Shown in pieces: positions 52,372 through 61,640 of a DNA stretch of 64,000 nucleotides. This DNA comes from Roseobacter sp. MED193 (lineage in GTDB: Bacteria; Pseudomonadota; Alphaproteobacteria; Rhodobacterales; Rhodobacteraceae): the NCBI RefSeq assembly GCF_000152965.1, contig NZ_CH902583.1, forward strand, positions 803,343 to 867,342. Reading direction: 5' to 3'. The notes beneath the pieces are model-generated. The model was not told where the DNA came from, made no database searches, and saw only the letters and a program-made list of their open reading frames with translations. How positions within the stretch are numbered: the stretch's first letter is position 1; the number at the start of each line of letters is the position of its first letter. A program made the position numbers and the translations under genes.

Positions 52372-53421
52372 TCAGCAGCAAGCCGCAGCTGCGCCCTCAG
52401 GATCCAACCCTGTGAAGGGAGAATTGCCGCCACAGCCGGCAAAGATACCGTAGTGATTGGAGAAATCACCAATAAAGTCAAAATGCGGTTCCAGCCGCGT
52501 GTCCTTGAGCATCATCCAGGTATTGCCGCAGACCGGAAAGACCTTCCCTGCCTCAATCACGTGATGATCATCCAAGCGCAGGGCATGAGGCGCATGGGGA
52601 ATAGTGCCCTTATAAATCACCGCCTGGCCATAGTCTTCGCAGTCTGATTCCAGTTTAGGCAGTTTGAACAGACGGTAGGTCGCTGAGAGAAATTTGAGCG
52701 GCGCCACGCGGGCTTCCAGCTTTGGGTTCTCAATGGTCAGGGGCCGCGCCGTCACCATGCGCGGATCATTGAAGCCAGCCCCCTTGGCCAGGGTCAGGAA
52801 ATCATTCCAATACAGCGCCCCAGACAGACATTCCCCATAGAGCACCTCATCCCGCGCCATGGCCTCCGGCACCCGGCGATCAGCATAAACATCGGAGAAA
52901 TACATCTCCCCGCCCTCTTTCAGCAAATGATAGGCCCCGCGCAGTACAGCAGCCTTGTCGGTGGCCAGATTGATCACACAGTTGGAAACGATGATATCAA
53001 AAGAGCCCGGCTCCAGGTCCAGGTCTTCCAGGGTCTCGATAAACCCGAGGTGAAATTCGACGTTTGAACTGTCATGGCCAAAGGCCTCGGCGTGATAGTC
53101 CTGGTGGCGGCGCGCCACATCGAGCTGCGCCGGGGTCATATCAACGCCGACAACACGGCCGTTGGGCCCCACCATTTTTGACAGCGCATAGACATCGCGC
53201 CCGGCCCCGCAGCCCAAATCAAGAATACGAGCCCCCTCCAACGCCTCGGGGGCAATCAAGCCACACCCGTAGTAGCGCATCAAGACCTCATCATGGACCT
53301 GAGCCAGCACCTCCTTAACGTGATCCGGGATGTCATCCGGGGTGCAGCAGGCGTTGGTCTGCAGATCCTCGCTGCCTTGAAGCACCTCGCCATAGTAGTT
53401 TTGCACGGATTCATGGGACAT
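52372..53421 (-). CDS. arsM: Arsenite S-adenosylmethionine methyltransferase
   Basis: A 349-residue ArsM from ATG 53421, with GGAG 8 bases before it; the ATG at 53454 is less likely. SAM site ILDLGCGAGRDVYALSKMVG is near residues 66-85. The arsenic-binding cysteines are in NACCTPDD, IIVSNCVINL and LYGECLSGALYW. It methylates arsenite to volatile or less toxic methylated forms. The protein ends in AAAACC, a cysteine pair often seen at the end of ArsM. No arsenic regulator, reductase or pump is next to it. Confidence 0.93.
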   Translation of the reverse strand: MSHESVQNYYGEVLQGSEDLQTNACCTPDDIPDHVKEVLAQVHDEVLMRYYGCGLIAPEALEGARILDLGCGAGRDVYALSKMVGPNGRVVGVDMTPAQLDVARRHQDYHAEAFGHDSSNVEFHLGFIETLEDLDLEPGSFDIIVSNCVINLATDKAAVLRGAYHLLKEGGEMYFSDVYADRRVPEAMARDEVLYGECLSGALYWNDFLTLAKGAGFNDPRMVTARPLTIENPKLEARVAPLKFLSATYRLFKLPKLESDCEDYGQAVIYKGTIPHAPHALRLDDHHVIEAGKVFPVCGNTWMMLKDTRLEPHFDFIGDFSNHYGIFAGCGGNSPFTGLDPEGAAAACC

Positions 53422-53561
53422 AGGGGCTTCTCCGGTATCGTGAGTGTGAAACACTGTGCCCCAAAACGAAATCAGGCACCGGGCACTGGGCTATCTTGCC
53501 AAGGCCCAGTCGGCAAGAGTGCAAAGGCACCGCTGACAAAGCTGTGAAAGCAACGTGAAAG

Positions 53562-54680
53562 CTAGGCTGCCAGCTCAAACCACCCCTGGGCCGCAACCCG
53601 CCCATTGACCAGGATCTCGATCTCATGGCGGCCAGGATGCAGTTTAAACGTGGTGGCGTCGCCTTTCAGCCGGTGCCGTTTGGGCAGGGTCACAGGCCCG
53701 CCCTTCAACCTGGTTTGTTTGATCTTGAAAACCTTCTTTGACAGTGCTCCCGAAGCGCGCGGAAAGATCACCCGGTAATCAACGATGACTGGCAGATCCC
53801 TTGGCGCCGAGAGGGAAACCTCAAAGGACAGCCAGTCGTCAATTTTCACTAATTCCGTATGAACATAAAGACTTACAGAAAATTCCGCATCTGGATCATA
53901 CCCCAAGATCTGCAGGGCACGGGGATGACCTGATTTCACCAACCCACGACAGGCATGGGCAGTCATCCAGCTGAGCTCCTTGGCCTTTTGCCGCCCCTCG
54001 CTGTGCCAGCTTTCTAACAGGTCCAGGACCAGATCCGGATCTTTCTTGGTGATATCGTTCAGGTGATTGGCCACCGATCGCGTCACATAGCGGGTCGGAT
54101 CACTGTACAACTGCCCCAGCAAGGGCAACGGCGTGTCCAGCTCTAGGGAAACCGCCTGCCCCCAGGGCAGACGTGGCCGCGTGCCCTCGCTGACCAGACG
54201 CCGCACATGATAGTTGGCGTGACTGGCCCAGTCCTGCATACGCGTCAGGGTTAATTCAGGATATTCGTTTAAAAACGGCCTGATAGACCATTCCATCGAG
54301 AACCGTTGAGTGACCTCTGCCAGCAGATCCAGCGCCAAATCCGGATCATTCTCTAGCCCGCGCGCGACGATGAGCTCCCCAAGGGGGGCAAAAATGAAAT
54401 CACCAAAGTCATCATCCGATTTAGTTGGGTCCAATGGTGGTGGCAGGGCGGCCAAGATCTTTGGCGCCACCTCAGACAGCGGCCCAGGCAGGTGCTGCCC
54501 CAGCACTTCGGCGATCCAATTGATGCGGGCCTTCAGCTCCAATGGCAGTAGCCCCGCCATGACTTCCGCCTCAAAGCGCTCTGCGTCAAAACCGGGCACG
54601 GCCTGCGCAAAAAGACCCGCCAGATAGCGGGTCTTCTCTTTATTGAACAATTGATCTTTGAGGGAAAATCCAGAGGCCAA
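53562..54680 (-). CDS. HEAT-repeat DNA alkylation repair protein (AlkC/AlkD-like)
   Basis: A 372-residue protein. The first about 240 residues are helical repeats, with YVTRSVANHLNDITKKDPD near residues 203-221 matching the AlkC-type HEAT repeat. The last about 110 residues form a beta-rich domain that contains GRHEIEILVNGRVAAQG and resembles an immunoglobulin-like fold, as in AlkC. AlkC and AlkD are glycosylases for N3- and N7-alkylated purines without base flipping. Assignment to AlkC is by pattern only. Confidence 0.72.
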   Translation of the reverse strand: MASGFSLKDQLFNKEKTRYLAGLFAQAVPGFDAERFEAEVMAGLLPLELKARINWIAEVLGQHLPGPLSEVAPKILAALPPPLDPTKSDDDFGDFIFAPLGELIVARGLENDPDLALDLLAEVTQRFSMEWSIRPFLNEYPELTLTRMQDWASHANYHVRRLVSEGTRPRLPWGQAVSLELDTPLPLLGQLYSDPTRYVTRSVANHLNDITKKDPDLVLDLLESWHSEGRQKAKELSWMTAHACRGLVKSGHPRALQILGYDPDAEFSVSLYVHTELVKIDDWLSFEVSLSAPRDLPVIVDYRVIFPRASGALSKKVFKIKQTRLKGGPVTLPKRHRLKGDATTFKLHPGRHEIEILVNGRVAAQGWFELAA

Positions 54681-54715
54681 AGAAATACTCCCAAAATGTC
54701 CGATATTGTAAAATT

Positions 54716-55495
54716 TTAGAGGGTTGCGTTGGTTGCGCCGCCATCCAAAAGGATGTTTTGTCCAACGATAAAGCCCGCATGTTGTGAGCAGAGGAAGGCA
54801 CAGGTAGCGCCAAATTCGGCCCGTGTGCCATAACGGCCTGCAGGAATGGTCGCGGCACGCTGCGCCTTGGCCTCCTCCATTGTGATCCCCTGCTGGCTGC
54901 TGACGCCTGTATCCAGAGAGACCGCGCGATCCGTTGCATGAATGCCTGGTAACAGGTTGTTAATGCAGACACCGCTGCCCGCAACCTGGCGCGAGGTGCC
55001 AGCCACATAACCGGTCAAACCCGCACGCGCGGAATTGGACAGCCCCAGAACGGCAATGGGCGCTTTGACAGATTGCGAAGTGATATTGACCACCCGTCCC
55101 CAACCCCGGTCCATCATCCCAGGCACCAAGGCCTTCATCAGCGCAATTGGGGCCAGCATATTGGCGTCCAGGGCTTTGATGAAATCCTCGCGCTCCCAAT
55201 CCGACCACATTCCGGGGGGCGGGCCGCCTGCATTGTTGACCAAAATGTCAATATCAACCGCAGCAGCCAACAGTTTTTCCTGGCCTTCTGTGGTGGTGAC
55301 ATCCGCCACGACAGTCTCGACTTCGACACCATAGGCTTCACGGATCGATTGCGCCGCCTGTAACAGCGCCTCTTCTCCGCGCGCGTTCATCACTAGGTTA
55401 ACCCCAGCTTCCGCCAGAGCCTCAGCGCAGCCCAGGCCAAGGCCTTTGCTGCTGGCACAGACCAATGCTCGTTTTCCCGCGATTCCTAGATCCAT
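54716..55495 (-). CDS. SDR family protein with SxxxR in place of YxxxK
   Basis: A 259-residue SDR. The cofactor loop CASSKGLGLGCAEALAE (residues about 13-29) and NNAGGPPPG are present, and the catalytic serine is in NITSQS. The usual catalytic Tyr/Lys is replaced: the motif reads LSNSARAGLTGYVAG. A FabG-like subgroup keeps this Asn/Arg arrangement, so it is probably a family feature rather than decay, but the mechanism must differ. It lies 35 bp upstream of the AlkC-like gene in the same direction. The 297-bp spacer that follows (55496-55792) holds no gene. Confidence 0.82.
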   Translation of the reverse strand: MDLGIAGKRALVCASSKGLGLGCAEALAEAGVNLVMNARGEEALLQAAQSIREAYGVEVETVVADVTTTEGQEKLLAAAVDIDILVNNAGGPPPGMWSDWEREDFIKALDANMLAPIALMKALVPGMMDRGWGRVVNITSQSVKAPIAVLGLSNSARAGLTGYVAGTSRQVAGSGVCINNLLPGIHATDRAVSLDTGVSSQQGITMEEAKAQRAATIPAGRYGTRAEFGATCAFLCSQHAGFIVGQNILLDGGATNATL

Positions 55496-55792
55496 TCCTT
55501 ACCTCCAATGGGTTCATCTCGTGATTGGCCCAGAGTGCACCGCCCCTGCGCCAATGGCCAGCCCTGAAACACGGAGGCGATCAATGCCGCGTCCTACTGG
55601 CCTGCCCGCGCCGGAACTACGCCGCATCAGGATCTTGTCCGGGCAGGAGTACAGCCTTAACAACTTGTCAGGGATTCTTCCCGTAATTGTCGGTATCGTG
55701 CCATAATTCGGTGCTACACCTTACTCAAGGAAACCAAGACAATCACGCGATTCCGCACCGTCTTATACATCTGACTCGCCAGGAGGGCTCCA

Positions 55793-56803
55793 GTGTCCAC
55801 GCCAGACCACGCCGTTCAATCCATTCCGGCCTATCCAGCTGAGCAGTTTCAGGTGGAGATCGGGGCCAATATGGGGGACAGCCTGAGCGTTCTGGACGAG
55901 TTGATGCTAGATGATATCTATCAGCTTACCCCCGGGACAAAACCCAGGCGGCTGGCCCTTGCCAGTGGTGCAGACGGTAATGTTTACGTCGCCCAGGGAA
56001 CCGAGCTCGGAACGGTTGGCGCTCAGCTACATCTTGACTGTGCCCTGACCCTGATGCCGCACTCAGGCGACAATATCGAAGCCTTGGTCATGGTAGAGGT
56101 GGACCAAGACGGGCTAATCGCTGCCATATACTTGCTGCCCTTAGCGCCGATGCAGGCGCAACATAGCTATACGCTGGTGCGCGCCGAGCAAGACAGTGCG
56201 CGGCGCAAACTGGCGCAGATGGCATGTGTTTCCTTTACCCGTGGCACCCGGATCACCATGGCGACCGGCGCACAAAAACCGATAGAGGATCTCAAACCGG
56301 GTGATCGGGTGCTGACACGGGATGAGGGCGTACAAGAGCTGCGCTGGATCGGTCAGACCACCTCACGCGCAGTAGGCCGCATGGCGCCGGTCCTGATCCG
56401 GGCCGGGGTATTGAACAATGCCGCCGACCTGGTGGTCAGCCCCGATCACCGTCTCATGGTCTATCAACGGCATGATGAACTGGGCGCCGGCAGCCCTGAA
56501 TTGCTGGTACGGGCGCGGGATCTGGTCAATGGCAGCGACGTCGTGGTTCAGGATGGCGGCTTTGTCGACTATTTCCAGCTTTTGTTTGACCGCCATCACA
56601 TCGTCTATGCAGAAGGTATCGCCGCAGAGAGCCTGTTCTTGGATTCCATGACCCAACCAGCTCTGCCAGATGAGATCCTAGCCCGTATTTCTCCCACACT
56701 GGAGACTGGTCAACGGCGCGACGCCCATGGGGTTGAGGTGCAAAAATCTCTGCTCGACCGACCTGATGCCGTGAACCTGCTAAAACGCGCCTCGCTGCGC
56801 TAG
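55793..56803 (+). CDS. Hint-domain protein
   Basis: A 336-residue protein beginning at GTG 55793, six bases after AGGAGGG. The Hint domain starts at CVSFTRGTRITMATGAQKPI near residue 144, with cysteine as possible nucleophile, then EDLKPGDRVLTRDEGVQELR and SPDHRLMVY (the conserved His). The N-terminal 140 residues look like a secreted beta-rich region. Such proteins in Roseobacters lack typical exteins and are exported, often by type I systems. The intact Cys/His pair contrasts with the other Hint protein at 39065. Confidence 0.85.
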   Translation: MSTPDHAVQSIPAYPAEQFQVEIGANMGDSLSVLDELMLDDIYQLTPGTKPRRLALASGADGNVYVAQGTELGTVGAQLHLDCALTLMPHSGDNIEALVMVEVDQDGLIAAIYLLPLAPMQAQHSYTLVRAEQDSARRKLAQMACVSFTRGTRITMATGAQKPIEDLKPGDRVLTRDEGVQELRWIGQTTSRAVGRMAPVLIRAGVLNNAADLVVSPDHRLMVYQRHDELGAGSPELLVRARDLVNGSDVVVQDGGFVDYFQLLFDRHHIVYAEGIAAESLFLDSMTQPALPDEILARISPTLETGQRRDAHGVEVQKSLLDRPDAVNLLKRASLR

Positions 56804-56963
56804 CGGAATAAAGGTGGCATCCTGCCCCTGGTTCTGCCTTGAATTGACCTGGGGGCGTTTAAGTAAAAGTTTCACAACGCAAGGCGAAGATAGGCAGCTG
56901 AAGTTTAACCCCTAGTCACTAATCCCCCCTAATCTACAGATGGCAGGATTTAGGGTATTGACG

Positions 56964-57905
56964 ATGAAGGTTGCGCAGTTACTGCAAACAAAGAAATCTA
57001 CGGGCGTTAAAGGGATTGATCCGAGCGCGACGCTGAGACAAGCAGCGCAGGTTTTGCTCGAGAACAAACTTGGCGCTTTGGTTGTCACCGATCAATCCAA
57101 TAAGCTGATTGGTATCGTTTCCGAAAGAGACCTTCTGTCAGTTGTCGCCAGTCGCGACCCGAAGGCGGCAGATGCCTTAGTCTGTGAGGTCATGACGCGC
57201 TCTGTCATATGTTGCGGCCCCGACGATGAGGTCGCCTACCTGCTCCACCTTATGAACGAAAACGCGATCCGCCACATTCCCGTGCTTCAGCAAGAAGAAC
57301 TTGTTGGCATCTTGAGCATAAGGGAGCTGACAAAAGCCTATGAACTTCTTCAGATAGAGGCCAACACTGACCCGCTCACACGGGTTTCCAACCGAAGACC
57401 TTTCCTAAAAACTCTCGAAGCGCAGTTTGAACAAGCCCGGCAGCGCAGGATGCCAATGTCCGTCGCCATGCTGGATGTGGACCACTTTAAACGTATCAAC
57501 GACACATATGGCCACGATGCCGGGGACAAGACCCTGCAAGCGCTCTCAAGACTGCTCATTAGCGAATTTCGTTCAATCGACCTCGTCGGAAGACTGGGCG
57601 GGGAGGAATTTGCTCTGGTCTTTCCAGACACGGATCTGGTCGGCGCCTATTCTGCATGTGAGCGCTTGCGCGCCATGGTCCAGTCCAAAGAGATATTGGC
57701 TGATAAGCACAAAATTCGCTTAACCGTCAGCATTGGGCTTACTGAGAGTGCAGAGCATATCAGTGCAGCTCCGCTCTTGTTGAAACGCGCTGACGCTTTG
57801 CTCTACGTAGCTAAGAACTCAGGCCGCAACAAAGTGATGGCAGAGGGCGGAGAAATATGTCTGACAACGGGAAAGCACGGCTGGCGGGAGCCACTATCCC
57901 GGTGA
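56964..57905 (+). CDS. Diguanylate cyclase with CBS domains
   Basis: A 313-residue protein from ATG 56964, preceded by AGGG; the ATG at 56940 has no ribosome site. Two CBS motifs (KLIGIVSERDLLSVVASR and ELVGILSIRELTKAYELL) span residues about 10-125 and may bind an adenine nucleotide. The GGDEF domain (about 132-300) has the catalytic GGEEF (RLGGEEFALVF), so it should make cyclic di-GMP. There is no membrane helix. It could link energy state to biofilm or motility decisions. The regulatory I-site RxxD is not clear. Confidence 0.9.
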   Translation: MKVAQLLQTKKSTGVKGIDPSATLRQAAQVLLENKLGALVVTDQSNKLIGIVSERDLLSVVASRDPKAADALVCEVMTRSVICCGPDDEVAYLLHLMNENAIRHIPVLQQEELVGILSIRELTKAYELLQIEANTDPLTRVSNRRPFLKTLEAQFEQARQRRMPMSVAMLDVDHFKRINDTYGHDAGDKTLQALSRLLISEFRSIDLVGRLGGEEFALVFPDTDLVGAYSACERLRAMVQSKEILADKHKIRLTVSIGLTESAEHISAAPLLLKRADALLYVAKNSGRNKVMAEGGEICLTTGKHGWREPLSR

Positions 57906-58020
57906 CCGAGGCGGCAGCGGCAGCAATGCCAGGGGGTGGCCGGAAGCCTTAGCCATTACGCAGCTGAGCGCCCACTCGTTTTCCTTGCCTCCCAATCCGT
58001 TTCTGGCTAGAGGCAATGCC

Positions 58021-59628
58021 ATGTTGGATACCGCTGCAAACCGCCCAGACCTGCCGCCCGAAATCGCGCGGCGCCGCACCTTTGCGATCATCTCGCACCC
58101 GGATGCGGGCAAAACCACGCTGACTGAAAAGTTCCTCCTTTACGGTGGTGCGATTCAGATGGCTGGCCAGGTGCGTGCCAAGGGCGAGGCCCGACGGACG
58201 CGTTCGGACTTCATGCAGATGGAAAAGGACCGCGGCATTTCGGTTTCCGCCTCGGCCATGTCCTTTGATTTTGAGGGTTTCCGCTTCAATCTCGTCGATA
58301 CACCAGGCCACTCGGACTTTTCCGAAGATACCTATCGCACGCTGACGGCAGTGGATGCCGCCGTCATGGTGATTGACGGGGCCAAGGGTGTTGAGAGTCA
58401 AACCCAAAAGCTGTTTGAGGTCTGCCGCTTGCGCGATCTGCCGATCCTCACCTTCTGTAACAAAATGGACCGCGAAAGCCGCGACACCTTTGAGATCATT
58501 GACGAGATCCAGGAAAACCTGGCAATTGACGTGACCCCAGCGGCCTGGCCTATCGGCGTGGGGCGCGATTTTATCGGCTGCTACGACATGCTGCGCGACC
58601 GGCTGGAGCTGATGGACCGCGCCGACCGGAACAAGGTGGCCGAAAGCATCGCCATCGAAGGCCTGGACGATCCCAAACTGGCAGAACATGTGCCCGCGCA
58701 TCTGCTGGACAAGCTGCTGGAAGAGGTCGAGATGGCCCGCGCGCTTTTGCCCGCGTTGGACCCGCAGGCCGTGTTGGAAGGTCACATGACCCCGATTTGG
58801 TTTGGCTCAGCAATCAATTCCTTTGGTGTCAAAGAACTGATGGACGGCATCGGCGCCTATGGCCCAGAACCGCAGGTGCAAAAGGCGCAGCCGCGCGAAA
58901 TCGCCCCGGAAGAAAAGAAGGTCGCCGGGTTTGTTTTCAAGGTGCAGGCCAATATGGACCCCAAGCACCGCGACCGGGTGGCCTTTGTGCGCATGGCAAG
59001 CGGCCACTTCAAACGCGGCATGAAACTGACCCATGTGCGCACCAAAAAGCCAATGGCGATTTCCAACCCGGTGCTGTTCCTGGCGTCAGATCGTGAATTG
59101 GCCGAAGAGGCCTGGGCCGGCGATATCATCGGCATTCCGAACCATGGCCAGCTGCGTATCGGAGACACCCTAACCGAGGGCGAGCCCCTGCGCGTTTCTG
59201 GCATCCCCTCCTTTGCGCCTGAACTGTTGCAGGGCGTGCGCGCAGGCGATCCTATGAAGGCCAAGCACCTGGAGAAGGCCCTGATGCAGTTTGCCGAGGA
59301 AGGCGCTGCCAAGGTCTTTAAACCCTCAATTGGCTCTGGCTTTATCGTTGGCGTCGTCGGGGCGCTACAGTTTGAAGTGCTCGCCAGTCGGATCGAGCTG
59401 GAATATGGCCTGCCGGTACGGTTTGACAACTCGCAATTCACGTCGGCCCGCTGGGTCAGTGGCGACCAGCAAGCGGTTGATAAATTCGTCGCAACCAACA
59501 AACAGCATATCGCCTACGACCATGATGGCGACATTGTTTATCTCACCCGTTTGCAGTGGGACATTGATCGGGTTGAGCGTGACTACCCAGATCTGAAGCT
59601 GACGGCGACAAAAGAAATGATGGTCTGA
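58021..59628 (+). CDS. prfC: Peptide chain release factor 3
   Basis: A 535-residue GTPase that removes RF1/RF2 from the ribosome. ATG 58021 is preceded by GAGG at the right distance. The G motifs are HPDAGKTTLTEKF (residues about 27-39), DTPGH (about 93-97) and NKMD (about 147-150); the RF3-specific C-terminal domains follow. An upstream in-frame opening at 57985 adds 12 non-conserved residues. Confidence 0.95.
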   Translation: MLDTAANRPDLPPEIARRRTFAIISHPDAGKTTLTEKFLLYGGAIQMAGQVRAKGEARRTRSDFMQMEKDRGISVSASAMSFDFEGFRFNLVDTPGHSDFSEDTYRTLTAVDAAVMVIDGAKGVESQTQKLFEVCRLRDLPILTFCNKMDRESRDTFEIIDEIQENLAIDVTPAAWPIGVGRDFIGCYDMLRDRLELMDRADRNKVAESIAIEGLDDPKLAEHVPAHLLDKLLEEVEMARALLPALDPQAVLEGHMTPIWFGSAINSFGVKELMDGIGAYGPEPQVQKAQPREIAPEEKKVAGFVFKVQANMDPKHRDRVAFVRMASGHFKRGMKLTHVRTKKPMAISNPVLFLASDRELAEEAWAGDIIGIPNHGQLRIGDTLTEGEPLRVSGIPSFAPELLQGVRAGDPMKAKHLEKALMQFAEEGAAKVFKPSIGSGFIVGVVGALQFEVLASRIELEYGLPVRFDNSQFTSARWVSGDQQAVDKFVATNKQHIAYDHDGDIVYLTRLQWDIDRVERDYPDLKLTATKEMMV

Positions 59629-59768
59629 ACCGATCGGTCATCCAGAGGGGGCCTTGACCGCCCCCTCACCTCCTCCATTGGGTCTCACTTCGCCTAAAAC
59701 CTTGCGATACAGAGTTTTTCTCGGCTAGATTACCCGAAGAAAACTAGGTTTGCGCGGTGACTTAAAGT

Positions 59769-60509
59769 ATGGAATTTGATAGCGAGTTGTACCCTGGAGG
59801 TTTCTTTAGCTTGATGAAACGGCTAGAGAAAAGGGAGCGCCCGTTTGTCAATCCTGAACATGTCCTTCCAGAGGCAGATGTGGATTTCACTGCCCTGTGG
59901 CACCAGACAATCCCGCAAGACCTCACAGAACCAGAAGTGACCTTTCGGTATGACCCAGAGCACAAACTACAACAATTGCGCTACGAAATGCGCGGGCAGT
60001 CCGAGATCTTTGCCCTTCATGCCTTTTTGATTGCAATCCTGCGGCGCAGTCCGACCTCGGAACTTGCCCGCCAGCTCTTTTTGCGTCTCTGGAGCGAAGA
60101 TGGGGCAAAAATGGCGAAGGAACTTGCTCCCCGCTGGTTGATCTCTGCCGCCACAACCTTTGCCGACCATGGGGCTACCATTGACCAACGTCTAGGGGGA
60201 CAGGGCCTGGCCCTGCTCTTTGACCTCATCAAACTCCATGACAGCGAACGCCGCCTGTCAGGTCGCCCCAACAGCTCAGGATTTCCACGTATCAAGGGGC
60301 GGCCAAGAGACGATCTCGCCTTTGGTCTTGAGGGCTATTCCCTGCGTGGCGGTGACATGGATAAGAACATTTTGGCCCGCCTTTGGCGGCATGGTGAGAA
60401 CGACCAGGTCATCGCGCCTCTTTGTCAGCGGATGCTTGGCGATCTCCTGCGGGAGCCGCGCACGGTCTTTGCCCGTATTCAACGCTACAAAAAGCGTCCC
60501 TCCTGCTGA
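59769..60509 (+). CDS. Unknown protein coupled to a glycosyltransferase
   Basis: A 246-residue, probably cytoplasmic protein without signal peptide or membrane helix. Recognisable only by its context: its stop shares one base with the following glycosyltransferase start (TGATG). Segments such as LRRSPTSELARQLFLRLW and RLSGRPNSSGFPRIKGRP are not from any family I know. Co-translation suggests a shared role in glycan synthesis or its control. Confidence 0.55.
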   Translation: MEFDSELYPGGFFSLMKRLEKRERPFVNPEHVLPEADVDFTALWHQTIPQDLTEPEVTFRYDPEHKLQQLRYEMRGQSEIFALHAFLIAILRRSPTSELARQLFLRLWSEDGAKMAKELAPRWLISAATTFADHGATIDQRLGGQGLALLFDLIKLHDSERRLSGRPNSSGFPRIKGRPRDDLAFGLEGYSLRGGDMDKNILARLWRHGENDQVIAPLCQRMLGDLLREPRTVFARIQRYKKRPSC

Positions 60510-61459
60510 TGGGAGCGCCATCCGACAAATGGGGGCTTGTCAGCACGATCAAGGCCCCTGCGACCCAGATCTTGAATTTTGCGGCCTATCACTTGGACGC
60601 AGGGGCACATCGGCTGTTTGTCTACCTGGACAGCCCCTGCCTCGAAGCCCACAACTTTCTGAAAAATCACCCTAAAATACGCGTCATCGAGTGTGATGAC
60701 GCCTATTGGGGCAAGCGGGGACGTAAGGGGCGCCCTGTGAAACATCAGGTGCGCCAGGCTCAAAACGCCACGCGCTGTTACCGCCGTCAATGCAAGGATC
60801 TCGAATGGCTCGCCCATCTAGACGTGGATGAGTTTCTCTGGTCCCCCTCCCCCATCGGACAACACTTGGCCCAGCTGCCCCCACAGACCATCTGCGCCCG
60901 CAGCCGCCCGTTAGAAGCCATCGCTAACGCGCCAGACCTGTTCAAAGCCTATCTCCCACCTGGCCCAAGCCAAGACGCAGTGCTGAACTCGCTCTACCCA
61001 CGTTTCGCGGATCAGTCTCGTGGGGGGGTTCTCAGCCATGTTCAGGGCAAGCTCTTTGTCCGCACCGGGCAAGACGACGCCTCTTTTCGCATTCACAACT
61101 TCTTCCAAGGTGAGATTGAAAATCCCGCAGCGACAGAGCTGAATGATGTGGATCTGTGCCACTATCATGCTTGCAATTGGGAGGATTGGCTGGCGCACTA
61201 TCGCTACAGGCTGCAGCAAGGCTCTTATCGGGCAGAATTGGCCCCGCAACGACGAGGGGACCGCAACAGTCCGAACCTGCACAGCTTTCTGAAAGATCTC
61301 GAGCGCAATGAAGGCGAGACAGGACTACGCGCCTTTTATGACGAGTTGAACCTGGCGGACTCTCGGCAACAAGCAGAGGTCGAAAAGGCAGGCCTTTTGC
61401 GCAGACGGTCATTAGCGCTCAACTCTAAGAGAAAGAAACATTTTCCGGGTTTCGACTAA
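60509..61459 (+). CDS. Family-2 glycosyltransferase (Glyco_tranf_2_4 type), fourth copy
   Basis: A 316-residue protein from ATG 60509 overlapping the previous stop. The N-terminal fold is divergent (TIKAPATQILNFAAYHLDAG), but the DxD-type HLDVDEFLWSP near residue 107 and the CHYHACNWEDWLAHYRYR end correspond to segments of the transferases at 20440-26266. It is a distant relative, 35 kb away, and may act in the same or a parallel surface glycan pathway. Confidence 0.78.
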   Translation: MGAPSDKWGLVSTIKAPATQILNFAAYHLDAGAHRLFVYLDSPCLEAHNFLKNHPKIRVIECDDAYWGKRGRKGRPVKHQVRQAQNATRCYRRQCKDLEWLAHLDVDEFLWSPSPIGQHLAQLPPQTICARSRPLEAIANAPDLFKAYLPPGPSQDAVLNSLYPRFADQSRGGVLSHVQGKLFVRTGQDDASFRIHNFFQGEIENPAATELNDVDLCHYHACNWEDWLAHYRYRLQQGSYRAELAPQRRGDRNSPNLHSFLKDLERNEGETGLRAFYDELNLADSRQQAEVEKAGLLRRRSLALNSKRKKHFPGFD

Positions 61460-61640
61460 ACTGGTGCCTGTAGGGACACAATGGCCAGCAATCTCTTGTA
61501 AAATACGCCAATAATTGACCGCTGAGCCAGATTTTGTTATGTCCCGCGAAAAGCTGGACGCTGTCACACCGCAGTCCCCTGCGGATCCAGCTTAGTCAAA
61601 CACGCGCGGGCCAAGTCAGTGTCCGCAAAAACGGACGCAT

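Noticed and set aside
57949-58785. A 278-codon minus-strand frame opposite prfC
   Set aside because: The plus strand carries the GTPase motifs of RF3 there; the opposite product is not recognisable.
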